Shown in pieces: positions 8,189 to 17,415 of a stretch of DNA of 50,748 nt. How positions within the stretch are numbered: position 1 is the stretch's first letter; each line of letters opens with the position of its first letter. The notes beneath the pieces were generated by a model. The model saw nothing but the letters and a program-made list of their open reading frames with translations. It was not told the origin of the DNA and searched no databases. A program made the translations under genes and the position numbers. Source of the DNA: Gammaproteobacteria bacterium (GTDB lineage Bacteria > Pseudomonadota > Gammaproteobacteria > Xanthomonadales > Rhodanobacteraceae); contig JAJPJT010000069.1 of the NCBI GenBank assembly GCA_021324095.1, positions 1 through 50,748 of the forward strand. The letters are read 5' to 3'.

Positions 8189-8707
8189 TCATTTGTCGCC
8201 CAGAGCGACGCTCGCGTCGCGCTCCATCCAGCCACCCGAACCGTTCGGCACCAATTCCACCAAATCGATTTCGCCGACGGTGACCCGCGTGACGTGGCCG
8301 TAGTTCTGCCCCATGTACTCGCCGACGCGCACTTGATGGATCACGCCCTGCGGATCCTTGACCAGCGCTTCGATGGAGCCCTTGGCTCCGATCGTGCCGA
8401 CCATCTTGAGGCTGTCCAACGGAAAGGCTTCGAGCGGCTCACGCGGCCGGTTCTGGTCCGGGTGCGGGCCGTTGTTCGCGTTCGCGATGGCTTGTGGCGG
8501 GGCCGGCTCGAATGGATCGCGCTTGTCCTGATCCTGGTAAATGTAGGTTTCGAACGTCTTGACGACCGGCAGCGCGGGCAACGGCGCGCCCTTGCGCGCC
8601 TTCACCTGCGCGACCCAAGCGTGCAGGTCGTCCTGGCCGCTGCATGCCGCCAAGCCAAGCAACATGGCCAATGTCGCGATCGCAACGAGAATGCGGGTGG
8701 GTCGCAT
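8189..8707 (-). CDS. pilP: Type IV pilus assembly lipoprotein PilP
   Basis: Protein of 172 residues. The ATG at 8707 is preferred over a GTG six bases upstream because the GGAGG sequence lies nine bases ahead of the ATG but only three ahead of the GTG. A lipoprotein signal (LAMLLGLAACSG) puts the lipidated Cys near residue 21. The C-terminal half (LDSLKMVGTIGAKGSIEALV, then VGEYMGQNYGHVTRVT) is the conserved PilP beta domain that binds the PilQ N0 region and the PilN/PilO dimer. It bridges the inner-membrane alignment complex to the secretin. Confidence 0.95.
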   Translation of the reverse strand: MRPTRILVAIATLAMLLGLAACSGQDDLHAWVAQVKARKGAPLPALPVVKTFETYIYQDQDKRDPFEPAPPQAIANANNGPHPDQNRPREPLEAFPLDSLKMVGTIGAKGSIEALVKDPQGVIHQVRVGEYMGQNYGHVTRVTVGEIDLVELVPNGSGGWMERDASVALGDK

Positions 8708-8709
8708 GG

Positions 8710-9375
8710 TCACTTCCCTCCCTTCCTGGCCGGTGCTTTGTCGTTCTTGCCCTTCGCTTCCTCGTCGCCCAGATAGCGATAGGTCTGCACCGTGCCTTCC
8801 AGCTTCAACACGCCACCTGCCGGCGGAGAATCCTTGCCGCCTCCCGGCTTGTCAGCGCTCAGCGACACGTCATGCATAGTCAGGATCACCACCCGCGGCA
8901 GCGAGGCGACCGTGCTGATGAAGGTACCGAACTGGTGATAGGTGCCCTGCATCTTCAACGAGATCGGCTGGATCGCGTAGAACTCCTTCGGAATTTCGGG
9001 CTTGGGCGTGAATTCGTCGGTCACGATGCCGGCCGCCTGCGCGGATTGCGAAATGTTGACCAGGAGCGCCGGCATTTCAGTCTTGCTGGGCAATTCGCGC
9101 AACATCTGGCTCAGCATCTCGTTCATTTGTGCGAGCTGGGCCTTGAGTGCATCCAGATTCACCACCTTGGCCTGCTTCTGCTCGAACTCCTGCTTCAGCT
9201 TCACCTCCTGCTGCTGCGCCGTGGACAGGGTGTCCTGCTCCCCGCTCACGTAGGCGTACCAGCCGATGAACACGATCACGACGATCACGAGCGCGACGAA
9301 AAAGCCCTTGACCGATTTGGGCCAGCCGCCGATGTTGTTGCGGTCGAGATTGCGCAGGTCATCGAAAAATTTCAT
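8710..9375 (-). CDS. pilO: Type IV pilus inner-membrane protein PilO
   Basis: Protein of 221 residues with a short cytoplasmic start, one membrane helix (about residues 25-44, GFFVALVIVVIVFIGWYAYV), a coiled coil (AQQQEVKLKQEFEQKQAKVV) and a periplasmic ferredoxin-like domain (LPSKTEMPALLVNISQSAQ), the standard PilO arrangement. It pairs with PilN and binds PilP. The start ATG overlaps the pilN stop by four bases. The last residues (EEAKGKNDKAPARKGGK) are a basic tail. Confidence 0.95.
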   Translation of the reverse strand: MKFFDDLRNLDRNNIGGWPKSVKGFFVALVIVVIVFIGWYAYVSGEQDTLSTAQQQEVKLKQEFEQKQAKVVNLDALKAQLAQMNEMLSQMLRELPSKTEMPALLVNISQSAQAAGIVTDEFTPKPEIPKEFYAIQPISLKMQGTYHQFGTFISTVASLPRVVILTMHDVSLSADKPGGGKDSPPAGGVLKLEGTVQTYRYLGDEEAKGKNDKAPARKGGK

Positions 9376-10187
9376 GGCCTGGCCCCCTTCTCGGAACTGG
9401 ACGCTGCGGGTGCCCGCGGCGACTTCCCGCTATCCATCGGCTTGGATGCCGATGCGGCCGCAGGCGACGCGCTTGCAGCAGGCGCCGAAGCGGCAGCACC
9501 GGCAGGCGTGGCGGTCGGCGATGTCACCGGAGCAGACGTTGTATTCGACGAGACTTGCGGCGATCCACTCGACGATGACGTGATCGGATCCGTTGTCGCG
9601 AGGGCAGCGGCCGCGCTGGAGCCCGACGCCGGCGTGCCATCCGACTTCGGTGTGCCGAGCGTCACCACCAGTTCGAATTCATACGGCGCGTTGGCATCGG
9701 TATGGACGTTCCGGGTCCACTGCAGTGCCGCGGGACCCATCCACGGCGATGCCTCGATATTGCGCATGTATTCGGCAACCGTTGCATTGGATTGCGCGAC
9801 GCCGTCAAGGGTAAGTTTGTCGCCCTGCTGCTTCAGCGATGTCAGGCGCGCGCCCGACGGGATCGTCTGCACGATCTGGTCGAACAGGTGCACCATCTGC
9901 GAGCGGCTGGACTGCAGTTTCTCGACAATGCGCTTGCGCGCGAGCAACTGGTCCTTGACCTTCTGCAGGTTCTTGATCTCGGTGATCTTGGAATCGAGCT
10001 GCGTGATCTGACCCTTCAAATAATCATTGCGGTTGTTCTGGTTCTCGATCCGCAGCCCGACCCAGAACCCCCACAGCAAAACGACCACGATCGCCGCAAC
10101 GGCGGCGATGCCGAGGTGGGCGAAAAATTCGCGCTTGCGGCGTTCGCGCCGCTCCGCGCGCCAGGGCAATAGATTGATCTTGGCCAT
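9372..10187 (-). CDS. pilN: Type IV pilus inner-membrane protein PilN
   Basis: Protein of 271 residues. The N terminus MAKINLLPWR is the conserved cytoplasmic peptide that docks into PilM; a membrane helix follows (about 24-46), then a coiled coil and a ferredoxin-like periplasmic domain to about residue 180. The last 90 residues are Ala/Ser/Thr/Pro-rich low complexity, longer than in typical PilN. The start at 10187 has a good GGAGGG site. The ATG overlaps the stop of a 30-codon mini-ORF that is a damaged copy of the same pilN start (10187-10279). Confidence 0.95.
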   Translation of the reverse strand: MAKINLLPWRAERRERRKREFFAHLGIAAVAAIVVVLLWGFWVGLRIENQNNRNDYLKGQITQLDSKITEIKNLQKVKDQLLARKRIVEKLQSSRSQMVHLFDQIVQTIPSGARLTSLKQQGDKLTLDGVAQSNATVAEYMRNIEASPWMGPAALQWTRNVHTDANAPYEFELVVTLGTPKSDGTPASGSSAAAALATTDPITSSSSGSPQVSSNTTSAPVTSPTATPAGAAASAPAASASPAAASASKPMDSGKSPRAPAASSSEKGARP

Positions 10188-10278
10188 CAGCGGAGGCCCT
10201 CCGACGGGCCGACAGCATTCGCTTGCGCGCGGTGTTCGCTGCGCTCCACGCGCCAGGGCAATAGATTGATCTTGGCCA

Positions 10279-10279
<1 letters not shown>
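10187..10279 (-). pseudogene. Tandem duplicate of the pilN start region (30-codon remnant)
   Basis: Between pilM and pilN the first ten pilN codons are repeated: both copies read MAKINLLPWR with identical bases, then diverge. The copies lie 92 bases apart, not a multiple of three, so the upstream copy runs into a TGA at 10189-10187 that overlaps the true pilN ATG. The upstream ATG at 10279 in turn overlaps the pilM stop (TGATG). This gives two TGATG re-start junctions in a row. It may still be translated as a coupling peptide. Confidence 0.8.
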
Positions 10280-11373
<1,094 letters not shown>

Positions 11374-11387
11374 TCATGCGCGAATGC

Positions 11388-11416
11388 ATTAGATACGAAA
11401 GTTAACGAAATATCAA
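11388..11416 (-). promoter_or_regulatory. Sigma-70 promoter of pilMNOPQ
   Basis: On the minus strand TTGATA (11416-11411) and TCTAAT (11393-11388) are separated by exactly 17 bases; each hexamer matches consensus at five of six positions. It lies about 50 bases upstream of the chosen pilM start. Confidence 0.75.
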
Positions 11417-11462
11417 TAATGTTGGAAAGTGCGCCCAAGCCACTGAAGTTTCGTAACTTTCG
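11396..11462. repeat. Spaced inverted repeat over the pilM promoter
   Basis: CGAAAGTTAACGAAA (11396-11410) fills the -35/-10 spacer of the pilM promoter, and its near-perfect inverse TTTCGTAACTTTCG lies at 11449-11462, 38 bases away. The left half also contains the palindrome GTTAAC. It could be a pair of operator half-sites or divergent binding sites; no regulator is identified. Confidence 0.55.
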
Positions 11463-11954
11463 ACCTCAGATCATCCTTGTTTCGTGTCGCATCCGGTCTG
11501 AATTGCGTCACAAATTCGCACGATGGTTTCGGGACGATTGCCTCCGCGCCATGGAAGCCCGACAACCGGGCGGACTGCCGCACCGATGTACCCGCAACCG
11601 CTTGCACTTCGCGTGCCAACAACGCGCGGTGCGTGCCGACGATTCTGAACATCGCCACTGAACCCGCGCGTCGGTCGAGCATCTATACTTTCGCCCCGTC
11701 GCCGACGAAAGCGTGCCGGCGCCCGACACCGATGCGGCCCGTCAATTCCTGACCTGCCACGCCAGTCCTCGGCACCGCACTGGGAACTCTGATTCTGCTT
11801 GATGAATGCTCGCTCTGACCCACATCACCCCACACTTCCACACCCCCTTGACCCAAGGGGGCAAGCAGACCTGAGCATTCTTGCCATAGATTAATCAGGC
11901 TCCCAGGATCGCGCGCAGTATTGCGCGACACACCATGCCTGCCCCGGAACCCGC
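11417..11954. other. Intergenic region between pilM and mrcA
   Basis: No convincing gene: the short open frames here lack ribosome-binding sites and family resemblance. A TATACT at 11684-11689 (plus strand) could be a -10 box for mrcA but no good -35 is paired with it. The palindrome CCCCCTT...AAGGGGG lies at 11843-11861, and a small hairpin CGCGCA/TGCGCG at 11912-11927 lies in the mrcA leader. Confidence 0.5.
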
Positions 11955-14492
11955 ATGAGAATTTTGAAACGACTGGCCCTGATCGCGCTGATCGGCGTGC
12001 TTTGCTTGGTATTGCTCGGCGTGATCACAGGCGGCGTAACTTATTGGCTGCTCGAACCACGCGTACCTCCGGTCGCCTCGCTCAAGGACGTGCAGATGCA
12101 GGTGCCGCTGCGCATCCTCAGCGCGGACGGCAAGTTGATCGCGGAGTACGGCGAAATGCGCCGCAACCCGGTGCAGATCACAAGCGTGCCGCCGCAGCTC
12201 AAGAACGCGGTCCTCGCGGCCGAAGACGCGGACTTCTATCACCACTCGGGCATCGACGTCACCTCGACGGTGCGCGCGGCTATCGAGGTGGCGCTGCACC
12301 ATGGCGAAAAAGTCCAGGGCGGTTCGACGATCACCCAGCAGGTCGCACGCAACTTTTTCCTGAGCCCGCAAAAAACCTACACGCGCAAGATCATCGAGAT
12401 ACTCACCGCGTTCCGCATCGAGCACGAGCTGACGAAGGACCAGATCCTGCAGCTCTATCTCAACAAGATGTTTCTCGGTCACCGCACTTATGGCGTTGCT
12501 GCAGCGGCACGTTATTACTACGGCAAGACGCTCGACCAACTCACCCTCGCGGAATGCGCCGCAATCGCCTCGACGTTCCAGTTGCCGTCGGCGGTCAATC
12601 CGATCGACCACAAGGACCGCCTGATGGCGCGCCGCAATTGGGTGTTGGGCCAGATGCTTTCGCACCGCTTCATAGACAGGGCCGCTTACGAGCAGGCGAT
12701 CGCGGCGCCGGACGACGCTGCGCCACACGAACTGCCGATCCAGGTGGATGCGCCCTACCTCGCCGAAATGGTGCGCCAGCAGGCGCTGCAGGCGCTCGGC
12801 AATCAGGCGCTGACCGACGGCTACGTGATCCGCACCACGATCGACAGTCATTTGCAGGCCCTGGCCAACCACGCGCTGCGCAGCCGCCTCGAGGACTACG
12901 ACCACCGGCATGGCTATCGCGGCCCGGAAGCGCATGTCACGTTGCCTGATCCCGCGACGCCCGAAGCATTGGCGCAGGTGCTGTCGAACTACAACGACAT
13001 CAGCGGACTCTTTCCGGCGGTCGTCACCCGCGTCAGCGCAGACGCGGCCGAGGTTTACGTCCAGGGCGGCCAGTCCATCAAACTGCCGGTCGCCGACATG
13101 AAGTGGGCGCTCGGTTACGCACGCAAGGCAAAGACCGGCGGCAAGGGTGCAGCGTCGATCCTGCAACCGGGCGACATCATCCGGGTGCGCGAGGTCAGCG
13201 ATACCGAAACGCCGGCGAACACACCGCCGCCAGGGGCCAAGACAAAACTTGCCGTCGCGGCCGATCCACGCCATTGGGAGCTCGAACAGATCCCGGCCGC
13301 GCAGGCTGCGATGGTGGTGCTCTCGCCGGATGATGGCGCGGTCGAGGCGCTCATCGGCGGTTTCAACTTCCAGTTGAGCAAGTTCAATCGTGCGGTGCAG
13401 ACAGCGCGCCAGCCGGGTTCCAGTTTCAAGCCTTTCATCTATTCGGCTGCCTTCACCCGCGGCTATACGCCGGCGTCGATCTTCAACGACGCGCCCATCG
13501 CATTGCCGGATCCTTCCAAGCCCGGTGGCCTGTGGACGCCGCAAAACGACGACGGAAAGTTCCGCGGGCCGATGCGCCTGCGCGAAGCGCTGGCGCAATC
13601 GGTGAACCTGGTCGCGATCCGCCTGCTGGACGCGGTCGGCGTGCGCTACACCCGCGAATACGTCACCCGCTTCGGTTTCCCGCTCGATGCGATCCCCGAC
13701 AACCTGTCGATGGCGCTGGGCACCGCCTCGGTTTCGCCGATGGCGATGGCGCGCGGCTATGCGGTCTTCGCGAACGGCGGTTTCCTCATCACTCCGTACT
13801 ACATCGCCGAAATCGACAATCGCGACGGCAAGGCCATCTACAAGGCCGATCCGGTGCGGGCCTGCCGGACTTGCGAAGCGCGCCTCCTGGACGAAGGCAA
13901 GACCGCGCCGGCACCGACCCAGCCGGCATCAGCGGCAGGTGATCCCGGTGTGTTGGGCGATACTGCGAACGCGCTGACGACGGGCGAGTCCGGCGGCCCG
14001 CTGCTGGCACCGCGCGTGATCGATCCGCGCAATGACTACCTGATGGTATCCATGATGCAGAGCGTGATCGACAGCCCGCTCGGCACCGGAGCCGCGGTCA
14101 AGAAACTCGGCCGAACCGATCTTGCGGGCAAGACCGGCACCTCCAACGACTATCGTGACGGCTGGTTCAACGGCTTCAACAACGATCTCGTGGCCACCGT
14201 CTGGGTCGGCTTCGACGATTTCAAATCGCTGGGCCACAAGGAGTTCGGCGCGCAAACCGCGCTGCCGATCTGGATGGCATTCATGGGCCCCGCGCTGCAA
14301 GGCAAGCCGGAGGCCAGCCTGCCGATGCCGCCGGGCATCGTCACCGCGACCATCGATCGCACCACCGGCCTGCCCGCACCTCCAGGCGACACCAATACCA
14401 TGACCGAGATGTTCAGGGTGGAGGATCTCGACAGGCTCCGTGAACAGGCCAAGCAACAGCAGAACCAGGCGCCCGCTTACGATATTTTTTAG
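11955..14492 (+). CDS. mrcA: Penicillin-binding protein 1A (bifunctional glycosyltransferase/transpeptidase)
   Basis: Protein of 845 residues that polymerises and cross-links peptidoglycan. A membrane anchor (about 7-32) is followed by the GT51 glycosyltransferase with catalytic E90 in EDADFYHHSGID and the GGSTITQQVARNFFL motif (about 122-136), then an OB-like insert and the transpeptidase. The transpeptidase keeps all three active-site motifs: SSFK with nucleophile S489, SVN at 549-551 and KTGTS from K726. Length is usual for PBP1A. It lies divergent to pilMNOPQ. The coding end is immediately followed by the G-rich left arm of inverted element B. Confidence 0.97.
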   Translation: MRILKRLALIALIGVLCLVLLGVITGGVTYWLLEPRVPPVASLKDVQMQVPLRILSADGKLIAEYGEMRRNPVQITSVPPQLKNAVLAAEDADFYHHSGIDVTSTVRAAIEVALHHGEKVQGGSTITQQVARNFFLSPQKTYTRKIIEILTAFRIEHELTKDQILQLYLNKMFLGHRTYGVAAAARYYYGKTLDQLTLAECAAIASTFQLPSAVNPIDHKDRLMARRNWVLGQMLSHRFIDRAAYEQAIAAPDDAAPHELPIQVDAPYLAEMVRQQALQALGNQALTDGYVIRTTIDSHLQALANHALRSRLEDYDHRHGYRGPEAHVTLPDPATPEALAQVLSNYNDISGLFPAVVTRVSADAAEVYVQGGQSIKLPVADMKWALGYARKAKTGGKGAASILQPGDIIRVREVSDTETPANTPPPGAKTKLAVAADPRHWELEQIPAAQAAMVVLSPDDGAVEALIGGFNFQLSKFNRAVQTARQPGSSFKPFIYSAAFTRGYTPASIFNDAPIALPDPSKPGGLWTPQNDDGKFRGPMRLREALAQSVNLVAIRLLDAVGVRYTREYVTRFGFPLDAIPDNLSMALGTASVSPMAMARGYAVFANGGFLITPYYIAEIDNRDGKAIYKADPVRACRTCEARLLDEGKTAPAPTQPASAAGDPGVLGDTANALTTGESGGPLLAPRVIDPRNDYLMVSMMQSVIDSPLGTGAAVKKLGRTDLAGKTGTSNDYRDGWFNGFNNDLVATVWVGFDDFKSLGHKEFGAQTALPIWMAFMGPALQGKPEASLPMPPGIVTATIDRTTGLPAPPGDTNTMTEMFRVEDLDRLREQAKQQQNQAPAYDIF

Positions 14493-14646
14493 GGGCTGGG
14501 GGCTGGGGATCGGGGACGAGGGAAGAGCGTTCTGCTTCGAATAGACGCTGGCTTTTCGACGCATCCGTCGCTTGCAGCCAGCAAGTTCCATTGCCGTGAA
14601 CACGCGACGCTTGCCCCCGTCCCCAGCCCCAAGTCCCTCGCCCCGC
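14492..14646. repeat. G/C-armed inverted element B (unit GGGGCTG/GGGGACG)
   Basis: Left arm 14492-14522 starts at the last base of the mrcA stop codon and has five G-runs (GGGGCTGGGGGCTGGGG and on). Right arm 14618-14644 carries the complementary CCCCAGCCCC and neighbouring C-runs. Pairing is imperfect. The roughly 95-base interior holds no gene. It lies between mrcA and the next co-directional gene. Confidence 0.7.
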
Positions 14647-14705
14647 CTTTGCTTCCCCCCGCGTTTTTGCGACACTGACCCCAACGCGGCTACAGCGAAA
14701 GCACC

Positions 14706-15359
14706 ATGCACAAGACCGCCGGGTACCACCGCATTCACGCCGAAGGAAGAACGCATCAGTTGCGTCGGCGGGTCGCCCTGGAAGCAGCGCGTCTCATCCG
14801 CGAGCACGGCATCCGGGACTATCAACTGGCCAAACGCAAGGCCGCTCAGCACGTCGGCGTCAGCGACGAAGGTTATCTGCCGCGCAACCGCGAGATCGAG
14901 GAAGCGCTGCGCGAGCATCAGCGCCTGTTCCGCGCCAAAGAGCAGGTGCACGCGTTGCGTGCGCGACGCGAAACAGCGCGCGACGCAATGCGGTTCCTGG
15001 AACGCTTCGAGCCACGCTTGGTCGGCGCAGTGTTGGAGGGCACCGCCGACACCCACTCACCGGTCAAGCTGCACGTATTCGACGATTCAGCCGAACACGT
15101 GAGCGGGTTTCTGCACGATCACGGGATCGCCTTCGAAACACGCGCGCACACGTTCCGTCTGGATCGTCAGCGCAGTGGTGAGTTTCCCGCGCTGCTTTTC
15201 GACGCCGACGGGGTGACGGTGGATGTCACCGTATTTCCGCGCGACGCGCTCCGGCAGGCGCCGCTCGACCGCATCGACGAGCGCCCGCAACAGCGGGCGA
15301 CGCTGGCAACACTGGACGCGATGCTGGCTGAAGAGCCGGGAATCGGGAATAGGGAATAG
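14706..15359 (+). CDS. Conserved protein of unknown function, possibly nucleotidyltransferase-like
   Basis: Protein of 217 residues. The first 100 residues are basic and helical (RRRVALEAARLIREHGIRDY, AQHVGVSDEGYLPRNREIEE). The second half begins RLVGAVLEGTADTHSPVKLH and continues VFDDSAEHVSGFLHDHGIAF, which recalls the GS..D pattern of nucleotidyltransferase folds, though the acidic catalytic pair is not obvious. I do not recognise a specific family. The last 11 residues (LAEEPGIGNRE) are encoded by the left arm of inverted element C, so the original C terminus may have been different. No partner is evident; citrate synthase converges on it. Confidence 0.65.
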   Translation: MHKTAGYHRIHAEGRTHQLRRRVALEAARLIREHGIRDYQLAKRKAAQHVGVSDEGYLPRNREIEEALREHQRLFRAKEQVHALRARRETARDAMRFLERFEPRLVGAVLEGTADTHSPVKLHVFDDSAEHVSGFLHDHGIAFETRAHTFRLDRQRSGEFPALLFDADGVTVDVTVFPRDALRQAPLDRIDERPQQRATLATLDAMLAEEPGIGNRE

Positions 15360-15465
15360 GAAATAGGGAATCGGAAAACCTGATTCGCGCGCCCGGTTGC
15401 GTTTCAGGAATGGGGTGCGGGAGAACCGTTTCAAGCCATTCCCGAATCCCTTTCCCGATTCCCGG
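15336..15465. repeat. G/C-armed inverted element C (unit CGGGAAT/AGGGAAT)
   Basis: Left arm 15336-15374 is a run of GGGAAT-type units; right arm 15436-15465 is its inverse. The first 14 bases, CCGGGAATCGGGAA, match the inverse of the right arm exactly. The left arm encodes the end of the upstream gene and the right arm ends three bases from the gltA stop, so here the element could act as a two-way terminator between convergent genes. Confidence 0.8.
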
Positions 15466-15468
15466 TTT

Positions 15469-16755
<1,287 letters not shown>

Positions 16756-16877
16756 GCGGGACTCCTTGGGCGCTGCAACTCGCATGGTCTCTTGGTCGAT
16801 CCGATCAATTATCGCACGATACGTCAGCGTACGCAGGTACTGGACGAAGTGCACGCCCGCCGACTTTGATGATCCGC

Positions 16878-16913
16878 AAACGAAAACGCCCTCCGCGTCG
16901 GACGCGGAGGGCG
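16878..16913 (-). terminator. Rho-independent terminator of rpmE2
   Basis: On the minus strand a stem of 12-13 base pairs (CGCCCTCCGCGTC with GACGCGGAGGGCG) is followed by TTTTCGTTT. It starts about 40 bases after the rpmE2 stop. Confidence 0.9.
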
Positions 16914-16951
16914 GCCATAAAATCGTGAATGCGGGCCGGACCGGCGCGGGA

Positions 16952-17209
16952 TCAGGCGCTGCCTTTACCTGCCGAATAGCGCCGCTTGAACTTGTCGATG
17001 CGACCTCCCGAATCCAGCACCTTCTGCTTGCCGGTATAGAACGGGTGCGAGGCCGAGGAGATGTCGACCTTGACGACGGGGTACTCGTTGCCGTCTTCCC
17101 ACTTGATGGTTTCGTCGCTCGTGATCGTCGAACGCGTCAAAAACGCGAAATCGGACGCGGCGTCCTGAAAAACCACCGGGTGGTAGTCGGGATGGATGTC
17201 GGCTTTCAT
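16952..17209 (-). CDS. rpmE2: Ribosomal protein L31, type B
   Basis: Protein of 85 residues: [16 protein letters not shown] at the start, [20 protein letters not shown] near the end. It has none of the four cysteines that bind zinc in type A L31, so it is the zinc-free (type B) paralogue. In many bacteria the type B copy replaces the zinc form when zinc is short under Zur control; no Zur-like operator is evident here, so this may be the ordinary L31 of this organism. It has its own promoter and terminator. Confidence 0.95.
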   Translation of the reverse strand: MKADIHPDYHPVVFQDAASDFAFLTRSTITSDETIKWEDGNEYPVVKVDISSASHPFYTGKQKVLDSGGRIDKFKRRYSAGKGSA

Positions 17210-17250
17210 GGAGTGTCTGCCTGGATCAAAGCGCTTCGGGCAAGGGCGGA

Positions 17251-17280
17251 ATTGTAACCCGGTCCTGGCCCAACAAGCAA
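17251..17280 (-). promoter_or_regulatory. Probable promoter of rpmE2
   Basis: TTGCTT (17280-17275) and TACAAT (17256-17251) on the minus strand with an 18-base spacer, about 42 bases ahead of the rpmE2 ATG. Confidence 0.5.
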
Positions 17281-17297
17281 TCGTCGTAACTTCCCCA

Positions 17298-17336
17298 CGC
17301 AGCCGCTGTTATTGAAAGTCAGGCCATGGATGGCCG
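17298..17336. repeat. Dispersed repeat with GGCCATGGATGGCC core, copy 1
   Basis: A stretch of about 39 bases ending CAGGCCATGGATGGCCGT is matched, in inverse orientation, at 34996-35034 (both also share the flank CGCAGC.G.TGTT). The core alone is seen again near 25957-25973 with one change. It lies between recG and rpmE2; the rest of this roughly 200-base gap shows nothing else. Confidence 0.65.
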
Positions 17337-17415
17337 TGGTGGTGTCGCAATATGCGCAGCCGCAGCCGCGTTGCGAGCCCGCTGATGGTGCAGCGTTCAG
17401 GGACGAACGCACACA

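Noticed and set aside
8711..8713. GTG start of pilP overlapping the pilO stop
   Set aside because: The GGAGG lies only three bases ahead of this GTG but nine ahead of the ATG at 8707; the ATG is preferred.
11508..11752. Small open frames between pilM and mrcA
   Set aside because: Overlapping frames on both strands with no start signals and biased, unrecognisable translations.
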